Notes under the pieces: generated by a model
Databases searched by the model: none
What the model saw: only the letters and a program-made list of their open reading frames with translations
Told to the model about the DNA's origin: nothing
In this document: piece by piece, positions 50,133 through 63,300 of the stretch
Position numbering within the stretch: the first letter of the stretch is position 1
Layout: every line of letters begins with the position of its first letter
Made by a program: the position numbers and the translations under genes
Assembly (NCBI GenBank): GCA_034401795.1
Contig: CM067374.1
Span: 136,118,508 to 136,182,507 of the forward strand
DNA from: Chaetoderma sp. LZ-2023a
Lineage: Eukaryota > Mollusca > Caudofoveata > Chaetodermatida > Chaetodermatidae
Length of the DNA: 64,000 nt
Direction: 5' to 3'

Positions 50133-51275
50133 CTGTAAAGGAACACAATGGAACAAAATGAGTTTAAATAGTGTCTATAGTGGACACTGGATTTGGAAGT
50201 AAAAAGCTAGTGGTTCATTAAGACATGTGGTTCTTTAAGACAAGTCGTTCTTTAAGGGGTGTGGTTCATTAGGACAGGTGGTTCATTAGAACTTTAACAC
50301 TCATATCAGTCAAAAACGGCTTCTACAGTGGTCTTGAGAAATGTCCATTTGCTGACCAAGAGAGGAGTATTTTTGAAAATTTACCACTAGAATGACTAGC
50401 CAGTCATTCGTGGTAAATTTTCAAAAATACTCTCTTGGTCTGCAAATGGAGATTTTTTGAGAAAATTTAAATCTTCTTGAACAAATTCAAGGTTTAAAGG
50501 ATTAAGACAGATGGTTCCTTCCAACAGGTTGTTCTTTAAGACAGGTGGCTCTTTAAGGCAGGTGGTTCTTTACGGAAAGTGGTTATTTAAGTTGTGTGGT
50601 TCTTTAATACATGTGGTTCTTTAATGCAGGTGGTTCTTTAAGGCAGGTGGTTGTCCAATACATGTGGACCTTTAAGACAGGTGTTCCCTCTGGCATGTGG
50701 TTCTTTAGGACAAATGGTTCTCCAATACATGTGGTTCTTTAAGACATGTGGTTCTTTAAGACAGATGTTCCTGTTGTCAGATGGCTCTTTAATACAGGTG
50801 GTCCCTTCCAACATGTGGTTCTTTAATACAGGTGGTCCCTTCCAACATGTGGTTCTTTAAGACAGGTGGCCCCTTCCAAAATGTGGTTCTTTAAGACAGG
50901 TGGTTCTTTAAGGCAAATGAGTTGTATTACTTTAACACTTTCACCAGTGAATTCCACATATCTCACTTTCAGAGCACCCACACAGTTAATCATTTTGAAA
51001 TTAATTTCCCTGGAGGCCGTTAGGCAGCAATGGTTTCCAGGCAAAATAATGTCCAAATTTTCAACACAAATTGTTTTATATCAGAGTATATTTTTTCCGA
51101 GATTTGTAAGTGAAAGGTTTAACCCTTTAAAGGTCAAACTAGCCTCTGCCATGGTCTTGAGAAATGTCCATTTGCAGGTCAAGAGACTTTTTTGTAAATT
51201 TTCAAAAATAATCTCTTGGCCTGCAAATGTAAATTCGGGCAATTAACAGTTAACAGGTTAGTTGTCTCCAGCATG

Positions 51276-51312
<37 letters not shown>

Positions 51313-54300
51313 GTAATGCTGTGCTATGATGACCATACATACCATGCCATTATCAACATCAATGATATCAGGAAGACGACAGCCGTCAGAATTTGCGAGA
51401 CATATGCTGTCCTCGAGGATGATGTAATGAGTATCGTATTTCTTCAGGATTTCATAAATGTCTTGAGCCGAGCGCTTGCCATACATCTGATACAGCTGTA
51501 ACATACCATACAGAGATCAACACAGAGATATGTTTGCCAAACAAGAGTCCACATTGGCCTGAGATCTACAGATATCTAGGGAACTTAACCCTTTAACAAT
51601 CAAATTTATTTTAAAAATTTCAATTTTCGCATAGAAAATGTTCATTTGCAGACCAAGAGAAGACTATTTTTGAAAATTTAGCCAGTCATTCCAGTGGTAA
51701 ATTAAAAAAAAAAAGTTGGTCTGCAAATGGACATTTGTCAAGACCACTGTACAAGCCATTTTTGGCTGATATGAGTGTTAAAGGGTTAACCCTTTCATGA
51801 CGAACCCGGCCCAAACTGGCCTCTACAGTTCTCTCGAGAATTGTCCATTTGCAGGCCAAAAGTAGACTATTTTTGAAAATTATACCACTGGAATGACTGG
51901 CTCGATAACTGAGCCACTCATTCCAGTGGTCAATTTTCAAAAACAGTCTCTTGGCCTGCAAATGGACATTTATTAAGCAAAATGTCTTAATTTTCTTGAC
52001 AAAATTTAGACATTAAAGGGTTAAACTGAATTAAATTTGTGAGGCCCACTGATATGAAACTACATATAGCCTTAGTTTGACATCTATCAATATCTTGCTT
52101 TCTTTTAGCTATGCCACGCACATCTCTAGCTAAGCTCCACCAACACGGCAATTTCCAGAAAACTACATGTAAGCTGTTGAATATTTTGAAACTAATTTGA
52201 CTGGGCCCAGTCAAATTAATTTCAAACTATTCAACAGCAGGTTTATTAAACAGTAAGGACATACAATTCGTACAACAGCGCTTAGTCCATCATCAATTAA
52301 GTGTTCGTGACGAACTTAGCTACGTCAATCATGGTGTAATTGATTATGACGTCGACCTACACATCAATTACTTCATTATGATTGATGATGGATAAACTGG
52401 ATTCTTCCATTGTGAGGCAAATTCATCACAAAATATTCCCCAGCATTCATGTGTGCCTGTCCTGATTCCAGACTTTTCAGCCTTTCAAATGTGAATGGTT
52501 GATCAACAATAATTGCGATATATGGCAGCTTTGTCAAAAATGTCAAAAATCTGACAAGCCAACTTACTGACAGACAAACAAACTCATCCTAATAGATCTT
52601 TCAGGAGTAATTACGTCATATGACATCTTAATCAGCTAAGCGGCATGTAAGATGACGTCATAATCATTACCTATAGGTATCACTCAATCAGGCTAATAGG
52701 GTCATCAATTTCCTGACTTGAAGTCTACCAGCAACTTCCCAGTCAGCAGACAGTCATAAAAGGCCATAATCATTACATCATATATGATTCTATTAGGCCC
52801 GTCTTTAACTCTTAATAGTCCGACACGTTGTAAGAATTGTATGTCTCTACTATTTAATAAACATGCTGCTGAATATTTTGAAACTGGCAGCAACAGCACC
52901 CAGTCAAATTAGTTTCAAAATATTCAACAGTACCTGTAGTATTCTGGAAATTGATAGTCAGGAAGTTCAGAGATCGACTGATCCCAACATGAGCGAGGTG
53001 TGGGTGGAGCTTAGAGATGGGCAGGGCATAGCTAACAAGAGGCCCAAGGGGCCTGTGTCGCTCACCTGGAGCTTTATGCATTTTTGTCACAATTGTTGGT
53101 GGGTAGTTTCGTAGTCTTCTAAATGAGTTCGTGGACATTTTTGCTAATATGACCGACAAACATGCTACATTTTGATTGGTCCACTGCAGCCATGTTTCTG
53201 ACGTAGCACCTTCCCTTGAAAAAACTTTAATGGCACTCAGTGCCTAATCATATCTCCCAAATTTCGGCCCAATCCGCTCAGTGGTTCTGGAGTGGTTTTG
53301 GGAAAAATTTGGTTATCCAAGATGGCCACCAAATCATTTGGCCAATCAAGTTCCCTTGAACAAACTTGGTGCAGCTCTTTCCCTAAATGATATTTCGTGC
53401 ATTTTGAATTGATCCCCCAAGCGGTTTTGGAGAAGATCTTTAAAGACATTTTAAATCGGCCAGTTTTTTTGACGGATCAACTTCTCTTGAACAAACTTTA
53501 ATGGCCCTTATTCCTTAATCATATATTACAAATTTCGGCCTGGACGCTTCAGCGGATCTGGGGAAGGAGTCGTTTTTGCGAAAACGAGGTCATCCAAGAT
53601 GGCCGCTGAACCATTTAGTCAATCAAGTTCCCTTGAACAAACTTGGGACCGCTCTTACCATAGATCATATTTCATGAAGTCTGAATTGATCCCTCGAATG
53701 GTTTTGGAGATTTTTAAATACATTTCTAAAAATCAGCCAAAATCCAAGATGGCCACCAGCCAAATTGGATTCGTTTGAACAAAATGGAATCTCTATGCCC
53801 TAAGGATGCTTCCTGCCATATATAATTCAAATCGGCCCAGTAGTTCTCGAGAAGACATTTTAAATTTCCCATTGCTTTAGTATGGAAGCTTTTGGCGGGA
53901 AACTGATCCAAGATGGCCCCCAAACCGTTTATCCGACAATTTCGAAAATTGCAAATGTGAGATCAGAATACCCAAAAACACATATAAAACCAATTTCGGC
54001 CTCAAAATCCATCAAATAAAAAATCCAATATGGCCGTCAAACAAGCTACATTTTGATTGGCCCACGGCGGCCATGTTTTTTGATGGAGCAACCTCTCTTG
54101 AACATACATTAATGGCCCTTAGTCCCTAATCATATCTCCCAAATTTTGGCCTGATCCATTCAGCGGTTCTGGAGAAGTTGTTTTCGGGAAAGCTAGGTCA
54201 TCCAAGATGGCTGCCGAACCATTCGGTCAATCAAGTCATCTTGAACAAACTTGGCTTACCTCTTTGCCTAGATGAGGTTTCATAAGTTTTGAATCGATTC

Positions 54301-57300
54301 CCCAAGCCGTTTCGGAGAACAAGATTTTTAAAGACATTTCCAATCGGCTTTGTTTAAACAAAATGAAATCTCTATGCCATAAGGATGCTTCCTGCCAAAT
54401 ATAATTCAAATTGGCCCAGTAGTTCTCGAGAAGACATTTTAAATTTCCCATTGCTTTAGTATGGGAGCTTTTGGCGGGAAAATGATCCAAGATGGCTGCC
54501 AAACCGTTCATCCAAAAGTTTCGAAAATTGCAAATTTGAGATCAGAATATCCAAAAACCTATATAAAACAAATTTTGGCCTCAAAATCCATCAAATAAAA
54601 AAAATCCAATATGGCTGTCAAAGACTATATTTTGATTGGTCCACCGCGGCCATGTTTTTTGACGAATCAACTTCTCTTGAACACACATTAATCGCCCTTA
54701 GTTGCTAATTATATATCACAAATTTTGGCTTGATCGCTTCAGTGGTTCTGGGGAAGAAGTCGTTTTTGTGAAAACTAGGTCATCCAAGATGGCCGTTGAA
54801 CCATTCGGTCAATCAAGTCGTCTTGAACGAACTTGGCTTAGCTCTTTGCCTAGATGAGGTTTCATAAGTTTTGAATCGATTCCTCAAGCCGTTTCGGAGG
54901 AGATTTTTAGACATTTCTAAAAATCGGCCGAAATCCAAGATGGCCACCGGCCAAATTGGCCGATCGGCTTCGTTTGAACAAAATGAAATCTGTATGCCAT
55001 AAGGATGATTCCTGCCAAATATAATTAAAATCGACCCAATAGTTCTCGAGAAAAAGACATTTAAAATTTCCCATTGCTTTAGTATGGGCCTGTTGCTTTA
55101 CTATGGGAGACTATGGCGGGAAAACAAACCAAGATGGCAGGAAAACCATTTATCCGACAGTCTCGAAAGTGGGATATTTGAACTGGCCACACCGATAAGC
55201 ATAAATAAAGCAATTTTCGCCACCAAAATACAAAAAAGCCAATATGACCAAGAAACATTAAATTTTGATCGGTTGATGGCGGCCATGTTTTTTAACGAAC
55301 AAACTTCCCTTGAACACCTTGAAAGGCCCTTGGTCCCTAAGCATATTTACAAAATTTCAGCTCTATCCCTTCAGCGGTTCGGGAGAAGAAGTCGTTTTCG
55401 CCAAAACTAGGTCATCCAAGATGGCCACCAAGCAAATCGGCCAATCAGGTTGCCTTGAACAAACTTGGGTCTACCGTAGCCACAGATGATGTGTTATGAG
55501 TTTTGAATCAATTCCTCCAGCGGTTTCGGAGAAGATTTTTTAAAGTGTTTCTAAAAATCAGACATTTTGGCCGGCGGACATCTTGGATTTTGACCGATCC
55601 GCTTCGTTTGAACAAACTCAGATCTCTATGCCCTATGAATGCTTCCTCCAAGATATAATTGAAATTGGCCCAGTGGTTCTTGAGAAGACGTCGTTTAAAG
55701 AATTCCCCATTGCTTTACTATGGGCCCATTGCTTTACTATGGGAGCCTATGGCGGGAAAACAAACCAAGATGGCAGCCAAACCGTTTATCCGACAGTCTC
55801 AAAGTGGCATATTTGAAATCGCCCCACTGATAAGCATATATAAAGCAGTTTTCGCCATCAAAATACATCAAATAAAAAAAATCCAATATGACCAACAAGC
55901 GCTAAATTTTGATTGGTTGATGGCGGCCATGTTTTTTAACGTACGAACCTCCCTTGAACAAACTTGAATGGACCTTAGTCCCTAAGCATATTTACCAAAT
56001 TTCAGGTCTATCCCTTCAGTGGTTCGGGAGAAATCATTTTCGCGAAAACCAGGTCATCCAAGATGGCCACCAGGCAAATCGGTCAATCAGGTTGCCTTCA
56101 ACAAACTTGGGTCTACCGTTGCAATAGATGATGTGCTATGAGTTTTGAATCAATTCCTCCAGCGGTTTCGGAGAACATTTTTTAAAGTGTTTCAAGAAAT
56201 TGGCCCAGTGGTTCTTGAGAAGTCGTTTAAAAAAAGTTGACGGATGACAGACGACACACAGATGACGGACGGTCACCATCGCATAAGCTCACTTGGCCAT
56301 TCTGACCAGGTGAGCTAAAAATGGAAAAGTCAATTGCATGTCGATACTAAAGATAGATAGCATGCAGCCCTCATTTCTACAATGATAGAGGAATCCAGTC
56401 TGTCAGTATGACGTCATAATCAAATGCGTCACATGTAGGATGACATCACAATTAAAATATAGCATGAATGGCATATCGAAGTCCGTAAATAGTCTGTCAT
56501 GTGTACGAATTGTATGTCTTTACTACTTAATAACCATTCTAATGAATATTTTGAAACTAATTTGACTGCACGCTGTTGCATAGGCAGTATGGCAGCAACA
56601 GCAACCAGTCAAATTAGTTTGAACTCATTCAACAACTATATATTTTTCTGGAAATTGAGATTCAGGGAGTTCAGGGTTCGATAGATTCCAACACGGGCAA
56701 AGCATGGGTGGTGCTTAGCTTGAGATGGGTGGGGAATAGCTAGAGATGGGCGGAGCGTAGCTATGAATGGGTGGGGCATAGCTAGAGATGGGCAGAGCAT
56801 AGCTAGATATGGGTGGTGCATAGCTAGAGATGGGCGGAGCTTAGATAGAGATGGGTAGGGTATAGCTATAGATGGGCAAAGCTTAGCTAGAGATGGGTGG
56901 GTCATAGCTAGAGATGGGTGGGGCATAGCTAGAGATGGGTGGGGTATAGCTAGAGATGGGTGCGGCATAGCTAGAGATGGGTGGGGCATAGCTATAGATG
57001 AGTTGGGCATAGCTAGAGATGGGTGGGTCATAGCTAGAGATGGGCAGAGCTTAGCTAGAGATGGGTGGGGTATAGCTAGAGATGGGTGGGGCATAGCTAG
57101 AGATGGGTGGAGCATAGCTATAGATGGGTGTGGCATAGCTAGAGATGGGTGGAGCACAGCTAGAGATGGGCGGAGCTTAGCTAGAGATGGGTGGGGCATA
57201 GTTAGAAGTAGATTCATCCATTGTTCTGTAGTTGTGAAGTGCTTATAAAGTAATCTAGAGTACTATATACCTGTAATGTTCTCTCTCTTAAATGCTTGTC

Positions 57301-60300
57301 CTCGTAGTGTGGATGATTGGTTATAGGCCGGCCAGTACACAGTTTCACTCCGGCTAACAGCTGCATACTACCACAGAATGATGCTGCAGGCAGGGTACTG
57401 TTACTACAAAGTAAGCACGAAGAGTTGTCCAGGAAAATGATATCTTGCTTAGTGATCGATCCTTTGTAGCCAAAAAGATGACAATATTTGACAATCTTCT
57501 ACTGGAATCATTGGCTCAGTTATTGAACAAGTCATTCTATTGGTTAATGTACAAAACAGTCTTTTCTTGTCCTGCAAATGGACCAAAGCCATTATAGAAG
57601 CCATTATAGAAGCCATTATAGAAGCCATTATAGAAGCCATTATAGAAGCCATTATAGAAGCCATTATAGAAGCCATTATAGAAGCCATTATAGAAGCCAT
57701 TATAGAAGCCATTATAGAAGCCATTTTGTGCCTTCTAGACCATTAGCCCTTTAATCCCTCTTATGTCAAATTAACCATTTAACCCCTCTTATGTCAAATT
57801 AACCATTTAACCCCTCTTATGTCAAATTAACCATTTAACCCCTCTTATGTCAAATTAACCATTTAACCCCTCTTATGTCAAATTAACCATTTAACCCCTC
57901 TTATGTCAAATTAACCCTTTAACCCCTCTTATGTCAAATTAACCATTTAACCCCTCTTATGTCAAATTAACCATTTAATCCCTCATGTCAAATTAACCCT
58001 TTAATCCCTCTTATGTCAAATTAACCATTTAACCCCTCTTATGTCAAATTAACCCTTTAATCCCTCTTATGTCAAATTAACCATTTAACCCCTCTTATGT
58101 CAAATTAACCATTTAACCCCTCTTATGTCAAATTAACCATTTAACCCCTCTTATGTCAAATTAACCATTTAACCCCTCTTATGTCAAATTAACCATTTAA
58201 CCCCTCTTATGTCAAATTAACCATTTAACCCCTCTTATGTCAAATTAACCATTTAACCCCTCTTATGTCAAATTAACCATTTAACCCCTCTTATGTCAAA
58301 TTAACCATTTAATCCCTCATGTCAAATTAACCCTTTAATCCCTCTTATGTCAAATTAACCATTTAACCCCTCTTATGTCAAATTAACCATTTAACCCCTC
58401 TTATGTCAAATTAGCCCTTTAATCCCTCTTATGTCAAATTAACCATTTAACCCCTCTTATGTCAAATTAACCATTTAACCCCTCTTATGTCAAATTAACC
58501 ATTTAACCCCTCTTATGTCAAATTAACCATTTAACCCCTCTTATGTCAAATTAACCATTTAACCCCTCTTATGTCAAATTAACCATTTAACCCCTCTTAT
58601 GTCAAATTAACCATTTAACCCCTCTTATGTCAAATTAACCATTTAACCCCTCTTATGTCAAATTAACCATTTAATCCCTCATGTCAAATTAACCCTTTAA
58701 TCCCTCTTATGTCAAATTAACCATTTAACCCCTCTTATGTCAAATTAACCCTTTAATCCCTCTTATGTCAAATTAACCATTTAACCCCTCTTATGTCAAA
58801 TTAACCATTTAACCCCTCTTATGTCAAATTAACCATTTAACCCCTCTTATGTCAAATTAACCATTTAATCCCTCTTATGTCAAATTAACCATTTAATCCC
58901 TCATGTCAAATTAACCCTTTAATCCCTCTTATGTCAAATTAACCATTTAACCCCTCTTATGTCAAATTAACCATTTAACCCCTCTTATGTCAAATTAACC
59001 ATTTAATCCCTCTTATGTCAAATTAACCATTTAACCCCTCTTATGTCAAATTAACCATTTAATCCCTCTTATGTCAAATTAACCATTTAACCCCTCTTAT
59101 GTCAAATTAACCATTTAACCCCTCTTATGTCAAATTAACCATTTAACCCCTCTTATGTCAAATTAACCATTTAACCCCTCTTATGTCAAATTAACCATTT
59201 AACCCCTCTTATGTCAAATTAACCATTTAACCCCTCTTATGTCAAATTAACCATTTAACCCCTCTTATGTCAAATTAACCATTTAACCCCTCTTATGTCA
59301 AATTAACCATTTAACCCCTCTTATGTCAAATTAACCATTTAACCCCTCTTATGTCAAATTAACCATTTAACCCCTCTTATGTCAAATTAACCATTTAATC
59401 CCTCATGTCAAATTAACCCTTTAATCCCTCTTATGTCAAATTAACCATTTAACCCCTCTTATGTCAAATTAACCCTTTAATCCCTCTTATGTCAAATTAA
59501 CCATTTAACCCCTCTTATGTCAAATTAACCATTTAACCCCTCTTATGTCAAATTAACCATTTAACCCCTCTTATGTCAAATTAACCATTTAATCCCTCTT
59601 ATGTCAAATTAACCATTTAATCCCTCATGTCAAATTAACCCTTTAATCCCTCTTATGTCAAATTAACCATTTAACCCCTCTTATGTCAAATTAACCATTT
59701 AACCCCTCTTATGTCAAATTAACCATTTAATCCCTCTTATGTCAAATTAACCATTTAACCCCTCTTATGTCAAATTAACCATTTAATCCCTCTTATGTCA
59801 AATTAACCATTTAACCCCTCTTATGTCAAATTAACCATTTAACCCCTCTTATGTCAAATTAACCATTTAATCCCTCATGTCAAATTAACCATTTAACCCC
59901 TCTTATGTCAAATTAACCATTTAACCCCTCTTATGTCAAATTAACCATTTAACCCCTCTTATGTCAAATTAACCATTTAACCCCTCTTATGTCAAATTAA
60001 CCATTTAACCCCTCTTATGTCAAATTAACCATTTAACCCCTCTTATGTCAAATTAACCATTTAACCCCTCTTATGTCAAATTAACCATTTAACCCCTCTT
60101 ATGTCAAATTAACCATTTAATCCCTCATGTCAAATTAACCCTTTAATCCCTCTTATGTCAAATTAACCATTTAACCCCTCTTATGTCAAATTAACCATTT
60201 AACCCCTCTTATGTCAAATTAACCATTTAATCCCTCTTATGTCAAATTAACCATTTAATCCCTCTTATGTCAAATTAACCATTTAACCCCTCTTATGTCA

Positions 60301-63300
60301 AATTAACCATTTAACCCCTCTTATGTCAAATTAACCATTTAATCCCTCATGTCAAATTAACCCTTTAATCCCTCTTATGTCAAATTAACCATTTAACCCC
60401 TCTTATGTCAAATTAACCATTTAACCCCTCTTATGTCAAATTAACCATTTAATCCCTCTTATGTCAAATTAACCATTTAACCCCTCTTATGTCAAATTAA
60501 CCATTTAACCCCTCTTATGTCAAATTAACCATTTAACCCCTCTTATGTCAAATTAACCATTTAACCCCTCTTATGTCAAATTAACCATTTAACCCCTCTT
60601 ATGTCAAATTAACCATTTAATCCCTCATGTCAAATTAACCCTTTAATCCCTCTTATGTCAAATTAACCATTTAACCCCTCTTATGTCAAATTAACCATTT
60701 AACCCCTCTTATGTCAAATTAACCATTTAATCCCTCTTATGTCAAATTAACCATTTAATCCCTCTTATGTCAAATTAACCATTTAACCCCTCTTATGTCA
60801 AATTAACCATTTAACCCCTCTTATGTCAAATTAACCATTTAACCCCTCATGTCAAATTAACCCTTTAACCCCTCATGTCAAATTAACCATTTAACCCCTC
60901 TTATGTCAAATTAACCATTTAATCCCTCTTATGTCAAATTAACCCTTTAATCCCTCTTATGTCAAATTAACCATTTAATCCCTCTTATGTCAAATTAACC
61001 GTTTAACCCCTCTTATGTCAAATTAACCATTTAACCCCTCATGTCAAATTAACCATTTAACCCCTCTTATGTCAAATTAACCATTTAATGGTCAAAGTGG
61101 TAAAAAAAACACCATCTGCAGTAATTTGGAAATGAACTGAGGCTGAGTACAAGTACATGTGCTCATAAAAAGGCACGAGTATTGAGTACAGGCGAGTACT
61201 TGAAAATTGCAACTCGAGTACTTGAGCACTGAGTACATTGCCCCAAACCTATGAAGAACTGCATTCATTTGGGGGTCAAAAGGTCATACTTAATTAAAAT
61301 GGTAGGACAGTAAGACTTGGAATACTGGCTTACAATGGACCTTTCCAGTTTTATCTATGCCCCGCCCATCCCTAGTTAATATCCATCCACACATCACCCG
61401 TGTTGGGACCGATCGATCCCAGAATGCCCTGACTATCAATTTCCAGAAAACTATACAGGTAATCTTTTGAATATTTTGAAACTAATTTGACTGGGCGCTG
61501 TTGCTGCCATAAGCAGCAACAGCGCCCAGTCAAATTAGTTTCAAAATATTCAACAGAATTTTTATTAAATAGTAAAGACGTAGTTGATTATGATGTCATA
61601 TGATAGACGGATAAATTGGAAAGATCCATTGACACCAATTGGGACTTAACCTTTGACTTATATTCTCCAGAAACTAGATCAGGAGTGAATTCAATAGCTC
61701 CAAATATGACACCGATAACAAATTTACATATGGGTTATGCGCCGTTTACAAACAGGCCAAATTGGTTATTAGAGCGCTACATTACCTTTACCCACTGCTA
61801 AGCTTGCACAATTATTCGATTAATCACGATTATTCTTTTAAATATGATCGTGGACAATTATAAAACTAAATAATCGAAGATTTTCAATCTCCAAGATAGT
61901 TATTTGAAATCAATTCTCTAAAATGGATAAAATTGATATACAATAACACGAAAATTGAACAATTTCCCAGAATAAATTCCTGCCGCTTTACAACTATGTT
62001 TAATATACACCTCAAAACATCATTGTGGAAGTGAAATTAATAAATGCGGCTGCCTAAATATTGCATATCCTTTAATAAAGGCCATTTATTACATTAAAAT
62101 TAATCCAAATTTTGTATAAAACGTCGTCGAGAAAAAATATAAATCACATGATGTTCGTAATCCTCTCTGGCTAAATCAATTTACTGAGTATCAACAATTT
62201 AGCGCGAGTATTCGGACATAAATATTCTGGACTCAGAAACTCAGATATCGCTATATATTATCATTGCATGATGGTAACCGAGTATCTTGGATCACAGTAA
62301 ACTTGGTACCCATTTGATAACAGGAAGGGTTATGATAATGCGATATATCGTCCGTCTCAAACTCCCGTTAGCGTATGAAATCTCGCGAGAACATGCCATG
62401 CGCCTCCAATCGGAAAAGAGTTATTTTATTGCCTACATAAGAAGCGATCTTCCGCATTTTAATTCTCGGGCGGTCAAGCAACTTTTCTAGAACATTTGAT
62501 TCCACTTCGGATCATTATATGTTGGCCACTTACATTGGGCCAGTCTTTCCAGATTGTAGCGATATTGCGTTCGGAATACGTACTCTTACTAATTCTTTGC
62601 AATAGCATTTCTGAACACTATTACTATCTGGCAATTAGACTGGAGGCAGTTTTAGTGGTCAGCAAATACCAATTTTCCTTCTTTTAGCATTATGTTAGCA
62701 ATTCTCATTCGAAATAAAGTTTGTAGGATTTAAACAAATATTATCAATACTAGCCGTTGAACTAGTTGAAATATTTTTGCTTATATAGTTATTTGTGTTG
62801 AATAAAACTTTGTTCAAGTTTCTCCTGCCCTAACACAGAAAGACATGTACAATATAATCGAAAATCGCGATTATTTTTTCAAAATGATCGCGCGATTATG
62901 AAAACTGAATAATCGTGCAAGCCTACCCACTGTCTGCAATAATGGAGAAAAGCTCCCAAGATTGATACCTCTGGTGTTTCAGATCTAATCAGCTTCAACT
63001 TTGACATCCACATGTATATTAGATCTTAATATGAACATTTTAACCAGATTTAGTGCAAATTTGTCCAGAAATAACACATATTCCACCATTGTTAATTATA
63101 GACACTGATAGTTGGCAGCAAGATGGATGGATAGGGTGAGGTGGGGTGGTGGTGGTCTTTTTAAACTTTTCAAACTAATTTGTATAGTAGCTAGTACATT
63201 ATGGTGGGATGAGATGTGATATCTTACCTAATCCATTCCATCAGTTCCACAGTGTCAGGATCCCAGAATTCCTTCAGAGTATTAAGCTCTTCACTTATTT

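Noticed and set aside
51262..51501. 79-codon + strand ORF starting in the G run
   Set aside because: Antisense to a DPY19-like exon.
56636..57248. Repeat ORFs (HPSLAMP type and its opposite strand)
   Set aside because: Generated by the 21-bp MITE-1 expansion.
57449..57746. MASI/EAII repeat ORFs
   Set aside because: Produced by a 12-bp tandem repeat.
57740..61090. Telomere-like repeat (TTAACCC-type)
   Set aside because: The unit is 28 bp, internal, and bounded by a MITE and a gene intron; not a telomeric hexamer array.
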